This document shows positions 46,702-59,396 of a stretch of DNA of 64,000 bases, piece by piece. Location: NCBI RefSeq assembly GCF_902148845.1, contig NW_021941229.1, positions 25,576,784-25,640,783 on the forward strand. The letters run 5' to 3'. The notes under the pieces were generated by a model that saw nothing but the letters and a program-made list of their open reading frames with translations, had not been told where the DNA came from and made no database searches. The translations under genes were made by a program, and so were the position numbers. How positions within the stretch are numbered: the stretch's first letter is position 1; every line of letters starts with the position of its first letter. This DNA comes from Salarias fasciatus (Eukaryota; Chordata; Actinopteri; Blenniiformes; Blenniidae).

Positions 46702-49700
46702 ACTACTCACTCCGCAGCAGCTCCATGTTATCCACACTGGGTATGGTGATCTCCTCCTCCTCCTCCTCTTCCTCCTCCTTCTTGCTGCGCAGCACCGTCA
46801 GCTGGTAGAGCTTCAGGGAGACGATGTCGTGGTTGTCTGGCAGGAAGGAGGGTAAAACGGGTCGTAAAACACGGTGTGAAGAGAGAAAACACTCGTTCTC
46901 CCTGCTGGAGCAGGAAGGCAGTCCAAAGGTGGAGCTGTGTGTGTGTGTTTGTCTTTAGCGCCATCTGCTGACGAAGCTGCAGACTGCAGCCGCCGACATG
47001 CAAACAAATCATCTTTCAATGGATCATCCAGTCTTTGAGGGCAGCTTGATTTTATGTCGCTTTTGGTCGCGTCTCCTTGTTGAAAAAAATAGTAAAATAC
47101 ACAAAAAACAGTGTTTGACGGACGGCGTGTTTACCTGACAGGTCTCCGGTGATCGCCGTGGCGCCGAAGTAGTAGCCCCGCGGCAGCCGCACCCCGGGTA
47201 TGTCCAGGCAGTCCCTCCACTCGTGCTGCCCGTCGATATCGATCATCACCTGGGGGACAGAGGCGACCGGCGGGTCACTAGGCAGAAACACCTCGGGCCG
47301 TGGCGTCTGACCGCAGGTTCAGAGGGCGACGGCTCCGACTCCATGGAGACGGGGGAAAGCGCCACTTTTCTGAAACGCTGCTCCATGCTGCTGGTGCTCC
47401 ACGGTAAATGGTTCTCTGCCTGTATGCGTGTGATTTCATTACAAAAACCAGTCACAGCACCCACTAGTGACTTGGCATGGTAACTACATTGTTTTCCAGA
47501 TGTTGCCATGGCAACACAGAGCTTTAAGACCATGTGTTTTCATGTGAAAACCTTATGAAAACAGGTTCTGGTACCTCCTCTTCTCTGTCATAATAATGAG
47601 AATGTGAGAGCAGCTCTCAGAAAGCGAAGCTAACCTTTAAACAGGACTGCTAATGCTAAAGAGAATCTTTACTGACTTGACGGACTGAGTTACTTCAGGA
47701 CGAACCTCCTGCTCCGCTCAACAGGAGGTTCAAGAAAAGTAACTGTTCTGCTGATGCTAGGAGAAATAGCAACTTCGCAGAAACTTTAATAACTTGAAGA
47801 GCATTACGATTTTTGGTGCAGTGGGGGTCTAGAGGTCAGGGAGGTGAGCTCAGAGGTCAGGGAGGTGAGCTCAGAGGTCAGGGAGGTGAGCTCAGAGGTC
47901 AGGGAGGTGAGCTCAGGACCACAAGTTACATCGTTTGAATCACTTTGCAAGAGTCGCAAAATAAACAATACAATTAATACCAACATGAAACATCTTAAAG
48001 CTGTGGATACAGCTGGAATATGAAATAAAATAAGAACTCTCATGTTGCCCTTCTGCTGAGCCTCCACTGCAGCTCTGTGGCGCCCTCCGGAGGAACCCCG
48101 CCCCACGTGTTGAGAACCGGCTGCCCTCACCGTGAGCCTGCGGCGGATGTAGCGGATGAAGAGGAAGGTGTCGTGCTTCAGGTTGCGCACCATGGCGTTG
48201 CAGCCGCCCAGCTCGGTGGGCCGGCCGTCCCGCTCGTGGTCGTAGCTGATGCTGCCGTTCCCCACCATGGCCAGGATGAAGGGGAAGATCCTCTAAAGGG
48301 GGCAGAGGAGACGGGCGGGTCAGTCCTCATGCCGGCTCGGCGCCGGCGGTCCGGGATCATGCAGGGTGCAGTCATGCAGACGGTTTCCACAGCGACCCTC
48401 CAGTTCCTCTGAACCTTCTCCACACAGTAACCATGCAAAGACCGACACACCCGACACCGACCCCCGGGACGTGGACTCCTCCAGACCGCCGAGGGTCTGC
48501 GGAGGGATCGTCCTGCGGAATGTTCCACCGGATCGAGACCCGGAGGACGTGAAGGTTCAAACACCTGGAACCGCGGCCCCGTTTACGAGACAGAGGCTTC
48601 AAACTATGCCCTGCTGCCTCGGCGGCCGTGGCGTCACGGCTGACGGGTGAGTGTTTTCAGTCACGGGGTCATGCTCAGGTTACCTGTGTGCGGCTGGTGT
48701 ACCTCTTCTTCTGCGCCTGTCTCCAAACGGTTGCACAAGAGAGCACAAATACAGCCTCCTTTACACAAATCTGCAGGCGCAGCGACTCTCAAACCCCACC
48801 GCCGCCGCCGCCGCATACCTCTAAGTGTTTCTCCTCGTTGGGGTACGTGTCCACGAACACTCCCAGACCGGTGAAGTTGTCCATGTTTCCAAACACCGGG
48901 CCTGGAGGAGTGCACGGAGGCAGAGTGAGCGTCACCCTCCAGCACGGCCAGACCGGGAGGACTCCTGTGGGGTGCCGTCGTACCTTTCTGCATGCGCTCC
49001 TTGGTGTACCAGATGGCCAGGCCGTCGCCGTTCAGGTTCTTCTTTCCCTGTCCGTGAACTTTGAAGTGCACTTGCATCTCCCAGTCCTTCAGATGGCACG
49101 GCTGGAAACACACACAGAGGAGCACACACTCCGTCACACACTCGCATATCTGTGGAAAAACTGCACACTTGAAAAAAGACACTCAAGTACCTAAAGAGTC
49201 TAAAGTAATGTGAGTAATAAATGATTCCACACGAGTGTGAAAAATTTTTCTTAGAGACAACTCTAATTGCTGAGACACTGAGTAGTTTGTGTTACTCAAA
49301 TGGTGGAAGTACTCAACAGTAATAGATTACATGCTCTATGCGAAGTAAACATGTCATTTTGTCTGTTATCAGGATAAATTTGATCATGTGAAAATACAGA
49401 TCTTAAAGGTTTGATGAATTCAAATTATGGGAGTAATCATTAGCAAAGTAACTCAACTAATGTATATACTTGAAAAAGTACTGACCAAGTTACAAGTATT
49501 TAAGCTAATTGGGAACAAAAACAGATATAAAGGTCTGAATATGACATCAAACTGGAGTCGGACTCAAGGTTTTAAAGCAGGAGATTAGATTACACTACTC
49601 AGATTTCAGTTTCTCTAAATCCTTCCTCTGCCTTCGAGCGAAGCCGCAGCGTACTGTTATAATCTGAACTGATCTAGTCCTGTTAGCGCTGTTTATACTC

Positions 49701-50271
49701 ACGATGCGGCTCCACACCGCCCCCTGCCGGCTCTGCATGTCAGCCGTGAGGCGCACCTGCTCCGTGGTTACCATGGCATCGCCCATCAGCTCCCAGTGGG
49801 AGGAGCCAAAGGAGCCCACACCTGAGGGCACGAGCGAGCACGTTCAAGCGGATGAAGGACAAATATTAAAATTCAGATATGTCAGTGTGAGGCTGAGAGG
49901 ATGTCACGGAGTTCAGAGAGAGAGAGAGAGAGAGAAGAGAGAGAGAGAACAGCAATAACAACAACACCAGCCTGCCGGTTGACTCCATCCAGCCCGGCTG
50001 TGATGAGAACTGACTGTTAAACCCTCCTTTCCAGAAACATCTGTCCGCCCGCTGTCCCCGCAGCGGCGGGTCCCGCCACCGTACCTTGGTAGGGCTTCGT
50101 CAGGGAGAACTCCCGCTTCAGGAACTCCTCCATCTCGTGGTCGTCGTCGGCGAAACATCGGCTCGCTGTCAGGACGACGAGAACCAGCGTGAAGGGAGAT
50201 TTAAAAGGCATTCTTTTCCTCCTGGACGTGACTCTGGACGGGAGGCGACTCCTCCGGCTGGCGGCGGCCAT
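46477..50271 (-). CDS. lman2l: LMAN2L/VIPL, L-type lectin of the early secretory pathway
   Basis: A leguminous-type lectin that binds high-mannose glycoproteins in the ER and helps their export. Eight exons on the minus strand: 50271-50085, 49821-49703, 49101-48984, 48901-48819, 48292-48131, 47249-47135, 46836-46711 and 46619-46477. All have GT/AG borders and matching phases, giving 350 residues (human VIPL is 348). The signal peptide is probably PFTLVLVVLTASRCFA; the ATG at 50211 (MPFKSPF) is an alternative, more typical start. Lectin-core motifs are KREFSLTKPYQG, GQGKKNLNGDGLAIWYTK, GLGVFVDTYPNEEK and NGSISYDHERDGRPTELGGC (with a glycosylation site), then PRGYYFGATAITGDLS. A membrane helix (SIALFFTVLFSMLGCIFLL) and a short tail ending RRKRFY follow; the tail contains the RKR retention signal. 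Before the helix is an unusually long glutamate run. No frame errors are seen. VIPL-type features (GRPTELGGC, RKRFY) distinguish it from LMAN2. Confidence 0.96.
46669..46700. repeat. GT microsatellite in an lman2l intron
   Basis: About 15 GT units in the short last intron (46620-46710), within 12 bases of the donor site of exon 7. Confidence 0.9.
47325..47560. repeat. Dispersed MITE family copy in an lman2l intron
   Basis: Contains CTCCATGGAGACGGG, then CACCCACTAGTGACTTGGCATG and GTAACTACATTGTTTTCC, the same order of motifs as the other copies. Confidence 0.6.
47832..47915. repeat. Four tandem 21-bp units in an lman2l intron
   Basis: GAGGTCAGGGAGGTGAGCTCA repeated four times with no differences. 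The exactness suggests a recent or active expansion. Confidence 0.9.
49200..49520. repeat. Degenerate AT-rich repeat in an lman2l intron
   Basis: Repeated motifs such as AAAGTAACTCAACTAATGTA, GTACTTGAAAAAGTAC and GTTACTCAAATG, as seen in widespread fish repeats of this type. Related wording recurs at 62890-63010. Confidence 0.5.
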
Positions 50272-51678
50272 CGTGGCTCCACTGGGGCGGCAGCTGCCTT
50301 CCTATTGGTCCACCGCTTCACATGGCTCGCTGCCATTGGCCAGTTCGACTGTCGATCACAATGCAGCGTGTTGATTGGCTGCGCTGTACAGTTGTTTTAA
50401 TTACGAATAGAGCATTACACAGATCAAAAATTATTGTAAATACAATTCAGGACTAATCTGTAAACCAACCCCTTTATTAGAGAATGCATAGCTTTCTAAT
50501 TAATATATAACTAAACATCTTGATGTGTGTAAATAATGAATTACAAGTACCTACATTACTGTAATGAAGTAATATTTTGTGGTATTTTTGTAATTTACTC
50601 GCCTCGCAGTAGAATTTACATTATTCAATCTACTTGTTTTCATTTCAGTGGCTATTTCCATCATTTGAATGGATATTTCTCAAATCTGTATTATGTTTAA
50701 ATTTGTTCATATAATTTCTTCATGTAATTTTTACATACTTTATTGTTGAGCAATGCGCTTTAAACAACATTTTAACTAATTCATTAAAATATCTGCCATA
50801 TGAAATGTACTCCAATGTGGTGTCAAATGAGTTATGGATGTTGTTTTTTTTGTTTTATTATGAAAACGTCTTCAGTTGTTACTTGTGCTTATTATATCAT
50901 AATGTACAAATAAATATAATATATGTCATATTTGCTATTGCTTCAGTCAGAAGTTGGTAGTGATTGGCAGGAATTACAGTACATAACTTATGTAGCTCAT
51001 TTATAGTCGTTGCAGTTTTTGGAAAATGTAGATTAGTTACAGTTATTCAGACTAGAGTATTAATAGTTTGTAGATTCGGTGTAGTAATGAGAGTACCTAG
51101 ATTATTCCCAGTATTAGGAATAGTTTCAGATTACTTACAGTATTTGGAATATGTAGACTATATTTTTTTCCAGTAGTACTTTGAATATGTGAATGAGTTA
51201 CAGTCCTCACAATATTTACAATATTTCGAATAGGCTGATTAGTTACTACACTTAAAATATCAACATTATGTAGTTACAGTATTCAGTATTTAGAGTATGT
51301 TGATTATGTCCAGTAGTTATAGATTATTAGGAGTCTTTACAGTAGTTGCAGCAACAGGATTTACAATAGTTTGAATATACAGATTAAAGTATTTGGAGTA
51401 TTTTGTAGAATTATTTGAGTATTAGAATATGTAAATCGTGTGCAGCCGTTTTCGCGGTTGATCTAGATCATGGAGGTTATTTTTTGAACGTGTAGATTAT
51501 TTACAGTGGCCACAGTATTTCCAGCCGTTTGAATATGTAATCCTGGTGTCTCCTGATTGGCTGCTGAGCCGCAGGCCACGCCCCCCTCCGCGGTGCTCGC
51601 CGCCTCCCGACACGCTCTCCAGCCAGGTCGAGGCGGCGGCGCAGCACCGGGGGATGGAGTGACACACGGCGGGACAGC
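50272..51678. other. Region between divergent lman2l and mtfp1
   Basis: Immediately upstream of lman2l is a stretch with two forward and reverse CCAAT/ATTGG boxes (50304-50340 and 50373). Most of the rest, to 51530, is AT-rich and looks like a decayed tandem repeat. A CpG-rich block (51550-51680) precedes the mtfp1 start codon. Confidence 0.55.
50940..51530. repeat. Degenerate tandem repeat upstream of mtfp1
   Basis: About a dozen loose copies of a motif like AGTATTTGGAATATGTAGAT followed by TAGTTACAGT. The unit length varies from about 25 to 50 bp. No coding potential. Confidence 0.6.
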
Positions 51679-54600
51679 ATGGATCCCAGTGAAGACAAAC
51701 CGGGCGGAACGGTGGACATCTACCGCGACACGTGGGTCCGCTTCCTCGGTGGGTCCTCTTCGTTCCCGCTGGCCTCCCTTCGCTCACCTTCAGTCAGATT
51801 TCAGAGCAAAAAGCAGAAGATCACAGGGAGCTAGCAGGCTAACCGTTAGCATCGCCGGCTAACCTTTTAGTTTAAATGTCTATTTTTAGAAAACTCTGTG
51901 TGTTCAAGGACGTTTTGTCCCTGTAGGACGTAATGGTGGTCGTGTTCCCGGGCGGGTAGCAGGGCTTTGTGTTCGCGCTGTGGTGTAACATTAGTGAAGA
52001 GGCGGGTTTTTTTAGCTGCTCCTGTTAAAATCTAGTCAGTAAAGAGTTGTTGTGCAAGTTGAGACAGTGACTCACAGCCACACGAACACGCCCATATCCT
52101 GGATCTCCTGCAGCTGGAGGTACAGAGGCGGTCAGCACGCTGCCCTCCCTGCGTGTCACTCTGCCCTCCTGCTGTGCTAGAACCGTGTGAAGGGCATTCA
52201 CACTGCAGCAGCAGCAGCAGCAGCACAGCAGCACACCCCCTCTGTCTTCATAACCTGCTGCCACGAGGTTAAAACCACGATTTAATTCACCGAAGAACAG
52301 GAATCCTGTCCTCCTTAGATTTAGCCATGCACGCTTTGTTATTTCAGAGGTTGGACATGAATGTCTGCAATATGATAAAGTGTAGGGCACAGAGCAGGAC
52401 AAATCCAGGGATCAGAGTAATGCCTGCTTTAAGAAGGTTTTTTTTTTCTTAGAAGAATATCCTGATAAATAGGAATAAGTGGAAAGTAACATTATGAATA
52501 AGTGACTATTTGTCTCAAGTATTATGGAAATGAGTGAAAGTATGAGGAAACAGTTGTTTCCACATGATAAAAAGATGAAATATGTGTGATATTGACAAGA
52601 TTGATAATGTCTTGGTTTGTTTAAATCTCTATATTTTTGTGGTTTCCCTTTGTGTCAGATCTGGAAGTCGTGTATGTACATCACTAGGAACCGTAAAAAG
52701 GAACTTCTCACTTGGTTTTATTGTTTTTGTTCCACAACCTCTATTTTTCTCCCCTTAGTCGAGACAGGAATCAGTTTGTTCTTGTTTTTGCAAAGATCAA
52801 CTTTATATTTGTCACAGAAGATTTAGTAAAGTGCTGCACCTCTGTTGGTTTTTAGTCCTGGAAAATATAATAGGGTCAATCAGTTTTTTCCTCCAGGAAA
52901 AGATTCTCATGCTGGTGATGTAAGGATCTTAAAAAAATGATCCTTTGGTGTTCCGGTCTTTAAAAAAGCCTTGTTTTCCTCTGTAAAGCAGCACTTTGGC
53001 ATTTGGACAGATTAGACGCTGCTCTGAAGTTCATTTGTTGGATATTCTGTCTGTCTGTGAGAGTCGTCCAGTCTCTTGGGGATTACTTCACATGCACAAA
53101 GTGCACGTCAATTTAAAAACAACCTTTAAAAAAAAAAAAATTGAAAACCCAGCATTTATCAAAGCAGGCGGGACAGAAGGTGACAAACGGACACGTCTGA
53201 CGAAATGAGGACGTTTTGTCCCTAAAGGCAGACTCAGACGCAGCGACTGTATATTGTCCTGTGAATCGTTTATCCTCCTCATAACAGCGTAATCTGTGCT
53301 CGCAGCTTTAATCCTGTCTGTCGGATTAAGTCTTTTCTCCACACATCGACACAAATGTCCTGCTGCTTCAGTTTTGCTGTTCTGGAGTGAAGTCGGGTGT
53401 TTGTGGTGCAGATTCTCTGTTAAGAATCTTTTAGTTAAATCAAGTGAAATGGGCGGAATGGGTCAGGCTGGAGGGAACGTCTGGGGTTCTTTTCTGGAAC
53501 TTTTTCTTCCTTTTTAATTTCTGAGAAGAAATCATGACTTAAAGTAATCGGTTGAGGTTAAAACTAGCAGGAGTGATGGAAATGAATCTCGTATCAGTTC
53601 AATCAGATACTCCTGTGGAACTACAGTGGTTCCTGCTGACACACAGCTGTGAGATTCAGCCCGCGTCGGCTCAGAGTCGATCAATCAATCCATATTTATT
53701 ATAGAGCACTTTCCAGAGAGCACTTTTCATCTCTTTGTTATGCAGAATTTAGTCATTTGCTCCATTTTCTCAGAAGATATTTGTGTGTTGATCTGTTCTC
53801 CAGAACATCTGTTTCAAATGTTTCAAACATTTATTGGGATCACATGTTGTGGAGCGCAGAGAAATGAGAAAAATGCAAACCAGGAAGAACTGAGAAATGC
53901 TGCTTTCAAGGGCCCGCTAGTTTTGAGGTCCAGTGTTTTTTTTTTAAAGATGTAAAAAGGGTTTTGTGCTCCCCTGGCAGTACTGCTGTAACACACCTTC
54001 ACTGTTTCACACAGTTCAAAGGCTAAATAGCTGTTTAGACGAGAGCATGATGTCTTTTCTTATCAGGTGCCTGCATTGCTGGAGGAGTTTATCTATAATC
54101 TTCTGTTATTACTCCAAACAGAATTTTCTTTTAAGTCACTGGAGCTGCAGATAATGGAAAGATGGTATTAAACAGTCTTTGTGTATTATAAGCAACAGTG
54201 GAAGATGGAATCTTTCCTTCAAGCAGACTTGACTCTGAGTTATGTAATCCTCCTGAATAGATATGTATTTCCATTATGTGTGTGTCTGCTCAGGCAGGTG
54301 CCTGTAAAAATAGTGTAATCGATATGGCAGGGTTAATGCCACCATGGATAATTCAACATGTTTACAGCCCACTCCCTGTACGCCTGTATTCCTTCCACCA
54401 GTGATTCCCTCTCTGTAGGGTGGCAGTGCAAACCACTGCACCACTGCCTTATCCAGAAAAAAAAACGTCCACACAGAGAATCCTGGAATGAAACAGCTCG
54501 TCTTCCTGTGCTGTGGCAGTACCAACCACTGCTCCACCGTGCCGCCAGAGTTGTCATTAAAAGAGCTAATTACAGTTATTATGAGCAAAACATGTTTTCC

Positions 54601-56126
54601 TCTCTGGCTGACTCAGTTTGGCTGGTGATGCTGGACTCTGGTCAGTGTTAGTGTGTCGTGCCAAACCTAATGAAAGTGAGATCAGTGTGACACAAAGCCG
54701 CCGGTCTTCCTTTAATCCAGGAGATAGTTATCAATCAGATGCCTTTAATGTGACTGACATGCTTGTGCTGCCGCTCAGCCATGCTGTTTATTAAGACAGT
54801 AGCTGCTCTCCAGTCCAGTTACCATGTAAACACGTCAGTCTGATTAGATTAGATTAGATTAGATTGAACCTGTCTGATTGGAAATAAGAGGCACACATTT
54901 GCCTCATTTCCTGTCCAGTTCCTGGAAGCTTAATTTGAAAAACAGCTGTCCTGTTCCCATGATGCTGCTGCGCTGAGTTAGACCGGCACCCTCTGGTGGA
55001 ATGAATGCAAAATGCGGTTTCCGGAACACTGGACGCCGAAGGCGGCGGCGTTTACTGTTTGAGGCTCAAACATCTGCTGTAGTTTCAGTGTTCTGTGAAC
55101 GGGACGATCCGATTCGTCACTCGGGGAGACGGACCGTCGGTTTCAGTGTTTGAGCTTCGGTTTGGCCGCGGCGGAGGATTCCACTCCGCTGCGCTCCGTG
55201 CTTCTGCTGCCGGTGAACCGGAGATAACGCTTCCTGTGACTGGAGCTCGTTCGCCGGCGGTGCGCCTTCAGCCTGGCATGTGGCTCGGACGACTCTCTTA
55301 ACGAGACGTCAAGGACACCGGAGTCGTTCCACCCCGGTGATACGGTGCTGGCTAATTATTCAAGCGCTGCCTTGCTTTTTCAGCCCGCCGTGGCGACGCA
55401 GCTGCAGCAGGTCTCAGGATGGACGGCACTACATCACTGACCCGAGTCTCAGCATCGCAGAACGAGGATTATGAGCCTTTAGAGGACGCCGAGAACATTA
55501 AAACCCTCCCTGTCTGTCCAACCAGGCTATGCTAATGAAGTGGGCGAGGCTTTCCGTGCTCTGGTGCCGGTGGGCGTGGTCTGGGGCAGCTACGCCGTGG
55601 CGACGGCGTACGTAACCGCCGACGCCGTGGACAAAGGGAAGAAGGCCGCTTTGGTGAGTTTTTTCACATTGTGTTTGCTTTGACCAGTTTCTGTCAACGT
55701 GCCTGATTTTTTTTTCCGTGCGCTCCCCCAGGCGCACGGGGACAACCCCGGCCGGACCACCCGGTGGCGGTGGCCGTCGTGGACACCTTCGTGTGGCAGG
55801 CGCTCGCCTCGGTGATCATCCCCGGCTTCACCATCAACCGCGTGTGCGCCGCCTCGCTGTACACGCTCCGCAAGACCACCAGGTGGCCGCTGGCCGTCCG
55901 CAAGTGGACCACCACCGCCATCGGCCTGTCCACCATCCCCTTCATCATCACGCCCATCGACAGTGGGGCCGGGCGCCGTCCGCGAGTGGCCCGACGCCGC
56001 CATCCGCGAGCGGCCCGAGCGCCGCCGCCCGCTCTGACGCTGGCTGTTCCTCTCCGCAGGTCGGTGGACTTCCTGCTGGATTCCAGCCTCAGGAAGATTT
56101 ACAACGAGGAGGAGAAGCACAAGTAA
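51679..56126 (+). CDS. mtfp1: MTFP1, mitochondrial fission process protein 1
   Basis: An inner mitochondrial membrane protein (MTP18) that supports fission. Exons: 51679-51748 (MDPSEDKPGGTVDIYRDTWV), 55526-55653 (GYANEVGEAFRALVPVGVVW), 55732-55963 (VAVVDTFVWQALASVIIPGF, then TINRVCAASLYTLRKTTRWP and PFIITPID) and 56060-56126 (SVDFLLDSSLRKIYNEEEKH). Once two missing bases are allowed for, the length is 165 residues, against 166 in human. The conserved segments include the YRDTW N-terminus and the FTINRVCAAS block. One G seems lost near 55754, and one at the exon 3 donor (AG|TGGGG at 55963, expected AG|GTGGGG), where both the splice site and phase need it. The first intron is about 3.8 kb and holds degenerate repeats. 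Candidate poly(A) signals are AATAAA near 56354 and 56604. The gene faces lman2l across a 1.4-kb shared upstream region. Confidence 0.94.
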
Positions 56127-56814
56127 AGATGGCCGCCGGCGCCACCGGAGCAGCGAATTCAGACGACCCGGCGCTGCTGTGAGGAGGAGTCAGTTCGTCC
56201 CACACCCTGAGATAACCTGGGTTCTAACGCTCAGCCATGAACCAGAGAACCTCTAGTCAGAAAACCTGCTGTGTGAAACCCCCCACAGGGGGCGCTGAAT
56301 TCTGACCTCTCAGGGGAATCTGGGCCAGTGACACCAAACACTGGTCAAATGGGAATAAAACAGCGTCAAACTGTTAGGAGAAGAAAGAAACCGTCATCTG
56401 TGGGCTGCTTGCCCAGTAACTTTACTTTCACCACACCTAGAACCACTGAAGCTCTAAAAGCCAAGCAGGAAATAGTTTTAGTCAAACATGAACACATCCT
56501 GCCTGTCAATGCCAAACTTTATTTCTGACACTGCGTCTCATGCTCAACTATGCAAGGGAACAAAATGCCAGTAGCAGGCTTCGTTTTTTCACTGTAAAGA
56601 TAAATAAAATTGTAAGTATTGTGAGATTAAAAAAGCAAAGGGAACTCTAACAGGAAATGTAGCGCTGCATGTGGATGAGCTGTCACTTTAAGGGAACATA
56701 TTGGGAACTTCCGTTCTGTCACGCTTCCTTGTTCTTGGAAGCAGTTTAGCAATAATCTTCGTTTAAAGGTCAGGTTAGTCACTTTTTTCCAAACCTTTGA
56801 CCTGATCAAGCCCC

Positions 56815-57085
56815 GTTTCACAACTTTTTCAAACGGAAACGAAACCTTTCGTTGCGTTTTCAGGGTCTGTTTACTCGATAACGGTGGTCAGAGGCTCTGA
56901 AGACGCAACGCTTGGTGGCACTTTTAAAAAAACGTGTGGGCGTTTAGAACACTGCAGTGTGTGTGTGTGTAGTTTTTTACAAAAACACTAACCAGCACCC
57001 ACCAGTGGCCCGGCATTCTTCTGTTTCCATGGAAACAGACACGGTTTTCAAAACGTCGCCTTGTGAATGCGAAACTTTATTGAAA
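56815..57085. repeat. Dispersed MITE family copy
   Basis: CCCCGTTTCACAACTTTTTC start, then CACCCACCAGTGGCCCGGCA and TTTCCATGGAAACAGACACG, as in the other copies. Confidence 0.65.
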
Positions 57086-58763
57086 CAAAAACACAAAATG
57101 CGTGGTGTTAAACGGTTAAGATGTACTCGGATCGGCATGCGTTTGCTGACGTTAGCATGCTAGCCAGCTAGCTCCAGGATTTCACAGACTGAACCTTTAC
57201 TGTGTTGCTTCTTCTTTCGAACTGGGAAAACTTTTACTTCTGGAGGGATTTTAATTTTTTTTTCCTTTTTCTGCTGGAATCTGAAGCACACGCTGCTGTG
57301 TGTGCAGGATGTGTGTGTGTGTGTGTGTATGTGTGTGTGTGTACACTGGAGCTTTACCTCAGTAGTTTCAATAGAATCTGAGAGTGTCAGTCTGTTTCGA
57401 TGGGTCAGAGCAATAAGAGCAAAAACTCTCCACTGTTACAAAAAGCTGTGCTCGTGATCAAATGTACCTGAACCGGCGCCTCCCGTTTTAAAAAAAAAAT
57501 GTTTATATTCATCATTACCATTTCACATTTTACACTCTTCACTGTAACTCTGTAAACGGTTTACTTCTTTTGTTGTTGTTATTGACCTTTTTTTAAATGA
57601 CTGTTTAAAATCAGGACGTCACTTTTCAGCCTTAAGCGGGAAAAAAAGTAAAACCTCAAAACTTGTTTCATTTAGTTTAAAAAGTGCAGATTCTGTTTTT
57701 CAAATGTGAAAGTAACTGTTGACATCCTGATGTTCTGAGCTCCTGAAACTCTAGTGAAATAAATTATGTTAAAAGAAAGAAAGTGTCTTTCTTTAATTAA
57801 AACTGCAGCAGCATTGCTGTTAAAGACTGGATGTTTGTTACATCAACCTGTTCATGGCTTCAAGTGTTTCTGTGCACGGCGGTGCGTTCAGGGACCTTGC
57901 AGGACGTCCACCATCAGATCAAACTGATGTAGACGTTTCCAGCTGTCTGATGTGACTCTAAAGTGTCTTGGAGGTGAGTCCACGTTCCTCTTCTTCCTGT
58001 TTTCCATGAAGCTCTTTGCTGGAGAACAAGTTGTGCTGAAAGTACTGAAACACTGAAGAGGACGACGTTCAGCAGTTCAGAGGTCACAGCAATGAAGCTG
58101 TGATCAACGGTGTTGAAAATCTTTAAAGGTACAATAATTAGAAATTAATTTAAAAAAAATAAAATCATTTCCGTTTTTCACCTGTCATTGAAGAAACATT
58201 CCCTTTAAACAATCTGTCGTCACCATCTGTAAATTTCTTGGTCAAGTTTTTCTCTTTCAAAATGAGAGTTCTGAGATGGAAAAACTCTGGTGGGCAGGGC
58301 AAGCTCGTCACACTTCCTGTTTCCAGAGCCAATCAGATGTGAGTTCCCGAGGCTGCTAAACAAGCAGCGCAGCATTCTGTGTTTTATAGCCGCGCCGTTC
58401 GCTGAACAGTACAGGATGGGGAAGCAGTTATGTGACATATTACTGATTGCATCTTTAAATCAAGTGACGGCGTGGCCTGGGTAAGCCCCACCCCTTTTAT
58501 TATATAGTAATTATGCACAAAGTAAGTTCGGCAAAAGTAAAGAAATACATTAAATGCATCAAAATCATTGTAAGAAAACAGCGAAAAGGGAATTTAAAGG
58601 CCAACTACAGAAGAATAATAGTTTAAGACATTTTAAGCGCAGTGGTGGGAGTGCAGCCTCAGTGAGAGGGCAGCACCACTGCGGACCGGGCCTGGCCGGT
58701 TCAGCTCAGTCCTGATTGGGTCTGGAGGTCACAGCTGATTCCACTTCTCCAGACGAACGCTGC

Positions 58764-58774
58764 CATAAAAAAGG
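58764..58774 (+). promoter_or_regulatory. TATA-like box of the small membrane-protein gene
   Basis: CATAAAAAAGG lies 39 bp before the ATG at 58813, at a spacing that fits a very short 5' UTR. The match is to a variant TATA box. Confidence 0.5.
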
Positions 58775-58812
58775 CTGGCCAGACGAGAGCCCTGCAGCAG
58801 GTACCAGCAGCC

Positions 58813-59384
58813 ATGTTTGCTCCTTGTCTTCTGGTTTTCACCTTCGTGGCCTCGTCCAGGAGTCAGTCAGGTAGGAGGAGCAGCCACGCCGGCTCGTTTT
58901 TCACTCCTGGATGACACCAAACCTGCTGAAATGCTGGTTTTCATCTGTGTGTCAGTGTTTGCACTCCTCCCTCAGGACGTCCAGGAGCATGGACTGACCT
59001 GGACGACAGCGCGCAGTTCTACGACGCCTACGGACCGCCGATGGGGGCGGACCTGTGGCCTGAAAATCCAGCTGGGGTCACGAAAGAGGTCACTGTGGCG
59101 ACCCGGAGCCCGGCCAACTCCACAGAGCCGGCTCACATGAGGACACAAGGTGGGTTCACCTCCCCGGTCCTGAGATCCTGATACCTGAAACACTCCTGTT
59201 GTCATGGTTTCTCTCCTCCCCGTCAGAATCTGACGCCGTGGGGGCGTCGGCGGTGTGGAAGGCCGCCCTGGTGGTGGCCGTGCTGCTGGTGTCCGTGGCG
59301 GGGTCCATGAGCATGGCCTACTACCTGTGCTTCTGGAGGGGGGGCCGCTTCTACTACCAGCCGCAGAAGGAGGGCGACCCCTGA
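58813..59384 (+). CDS. Small type I membrane protein, unrecognised
   Basis: A spliced gene for a 129-residue protein that I do not recognise. Exons 58813-58870, 58976-59149 and 59227-59384 have GT/AG borders and matching phases, with no frame errors. Residues 1-19 (MFAPCLLVFTFVASSRSQS) look like a signal peptide. The ectodomain is rich in acidic, tyrosine and proline residues (FYDAYGPPMG) with one glycosylation site (NST). A single membrane helix (AALVVAVLLVSVAGSMSMAY) follows, then a short basic and aromatic tail (CFWRGGRFYYQPQKEGDP). An AATAAA signal (59391) begins only six bases after the stop codon, so the 3' UTR must be very short. The TATA-like box and compact layout suggest a tightly regulated, tissue-specific gene, but its role is unknown. 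It could be a fish-specific protein. Confidence 0.75.
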
Positions 59385-59390
59385 AGCCCA

Positions 59391-59396
59391 ATAAAG
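59391..59396 (+). terminator. Poly(A) signal six bases past a stop codon
   Basis: AATAAA following the TGA at 59382-59384, within CCCAATAAAGTAAAG. A GT-rich segment that could act as the downstream element is weak. Confidence 0.55.

Larger units (their letters stand above)
56127..58812. other. mtfp1 3' flank and intergenic
   Basis: No second gene is recognised. It contains a dispersed MITE copy (56815-57085), a GT array near 57310-57340, and AT-rich sequence. Confidence 0.5.

Noticed and set aside
47832-47915. CRISPR-like array
   Set aside because: Units are directly adjacent with no spacers, in a eukaryotic intron.
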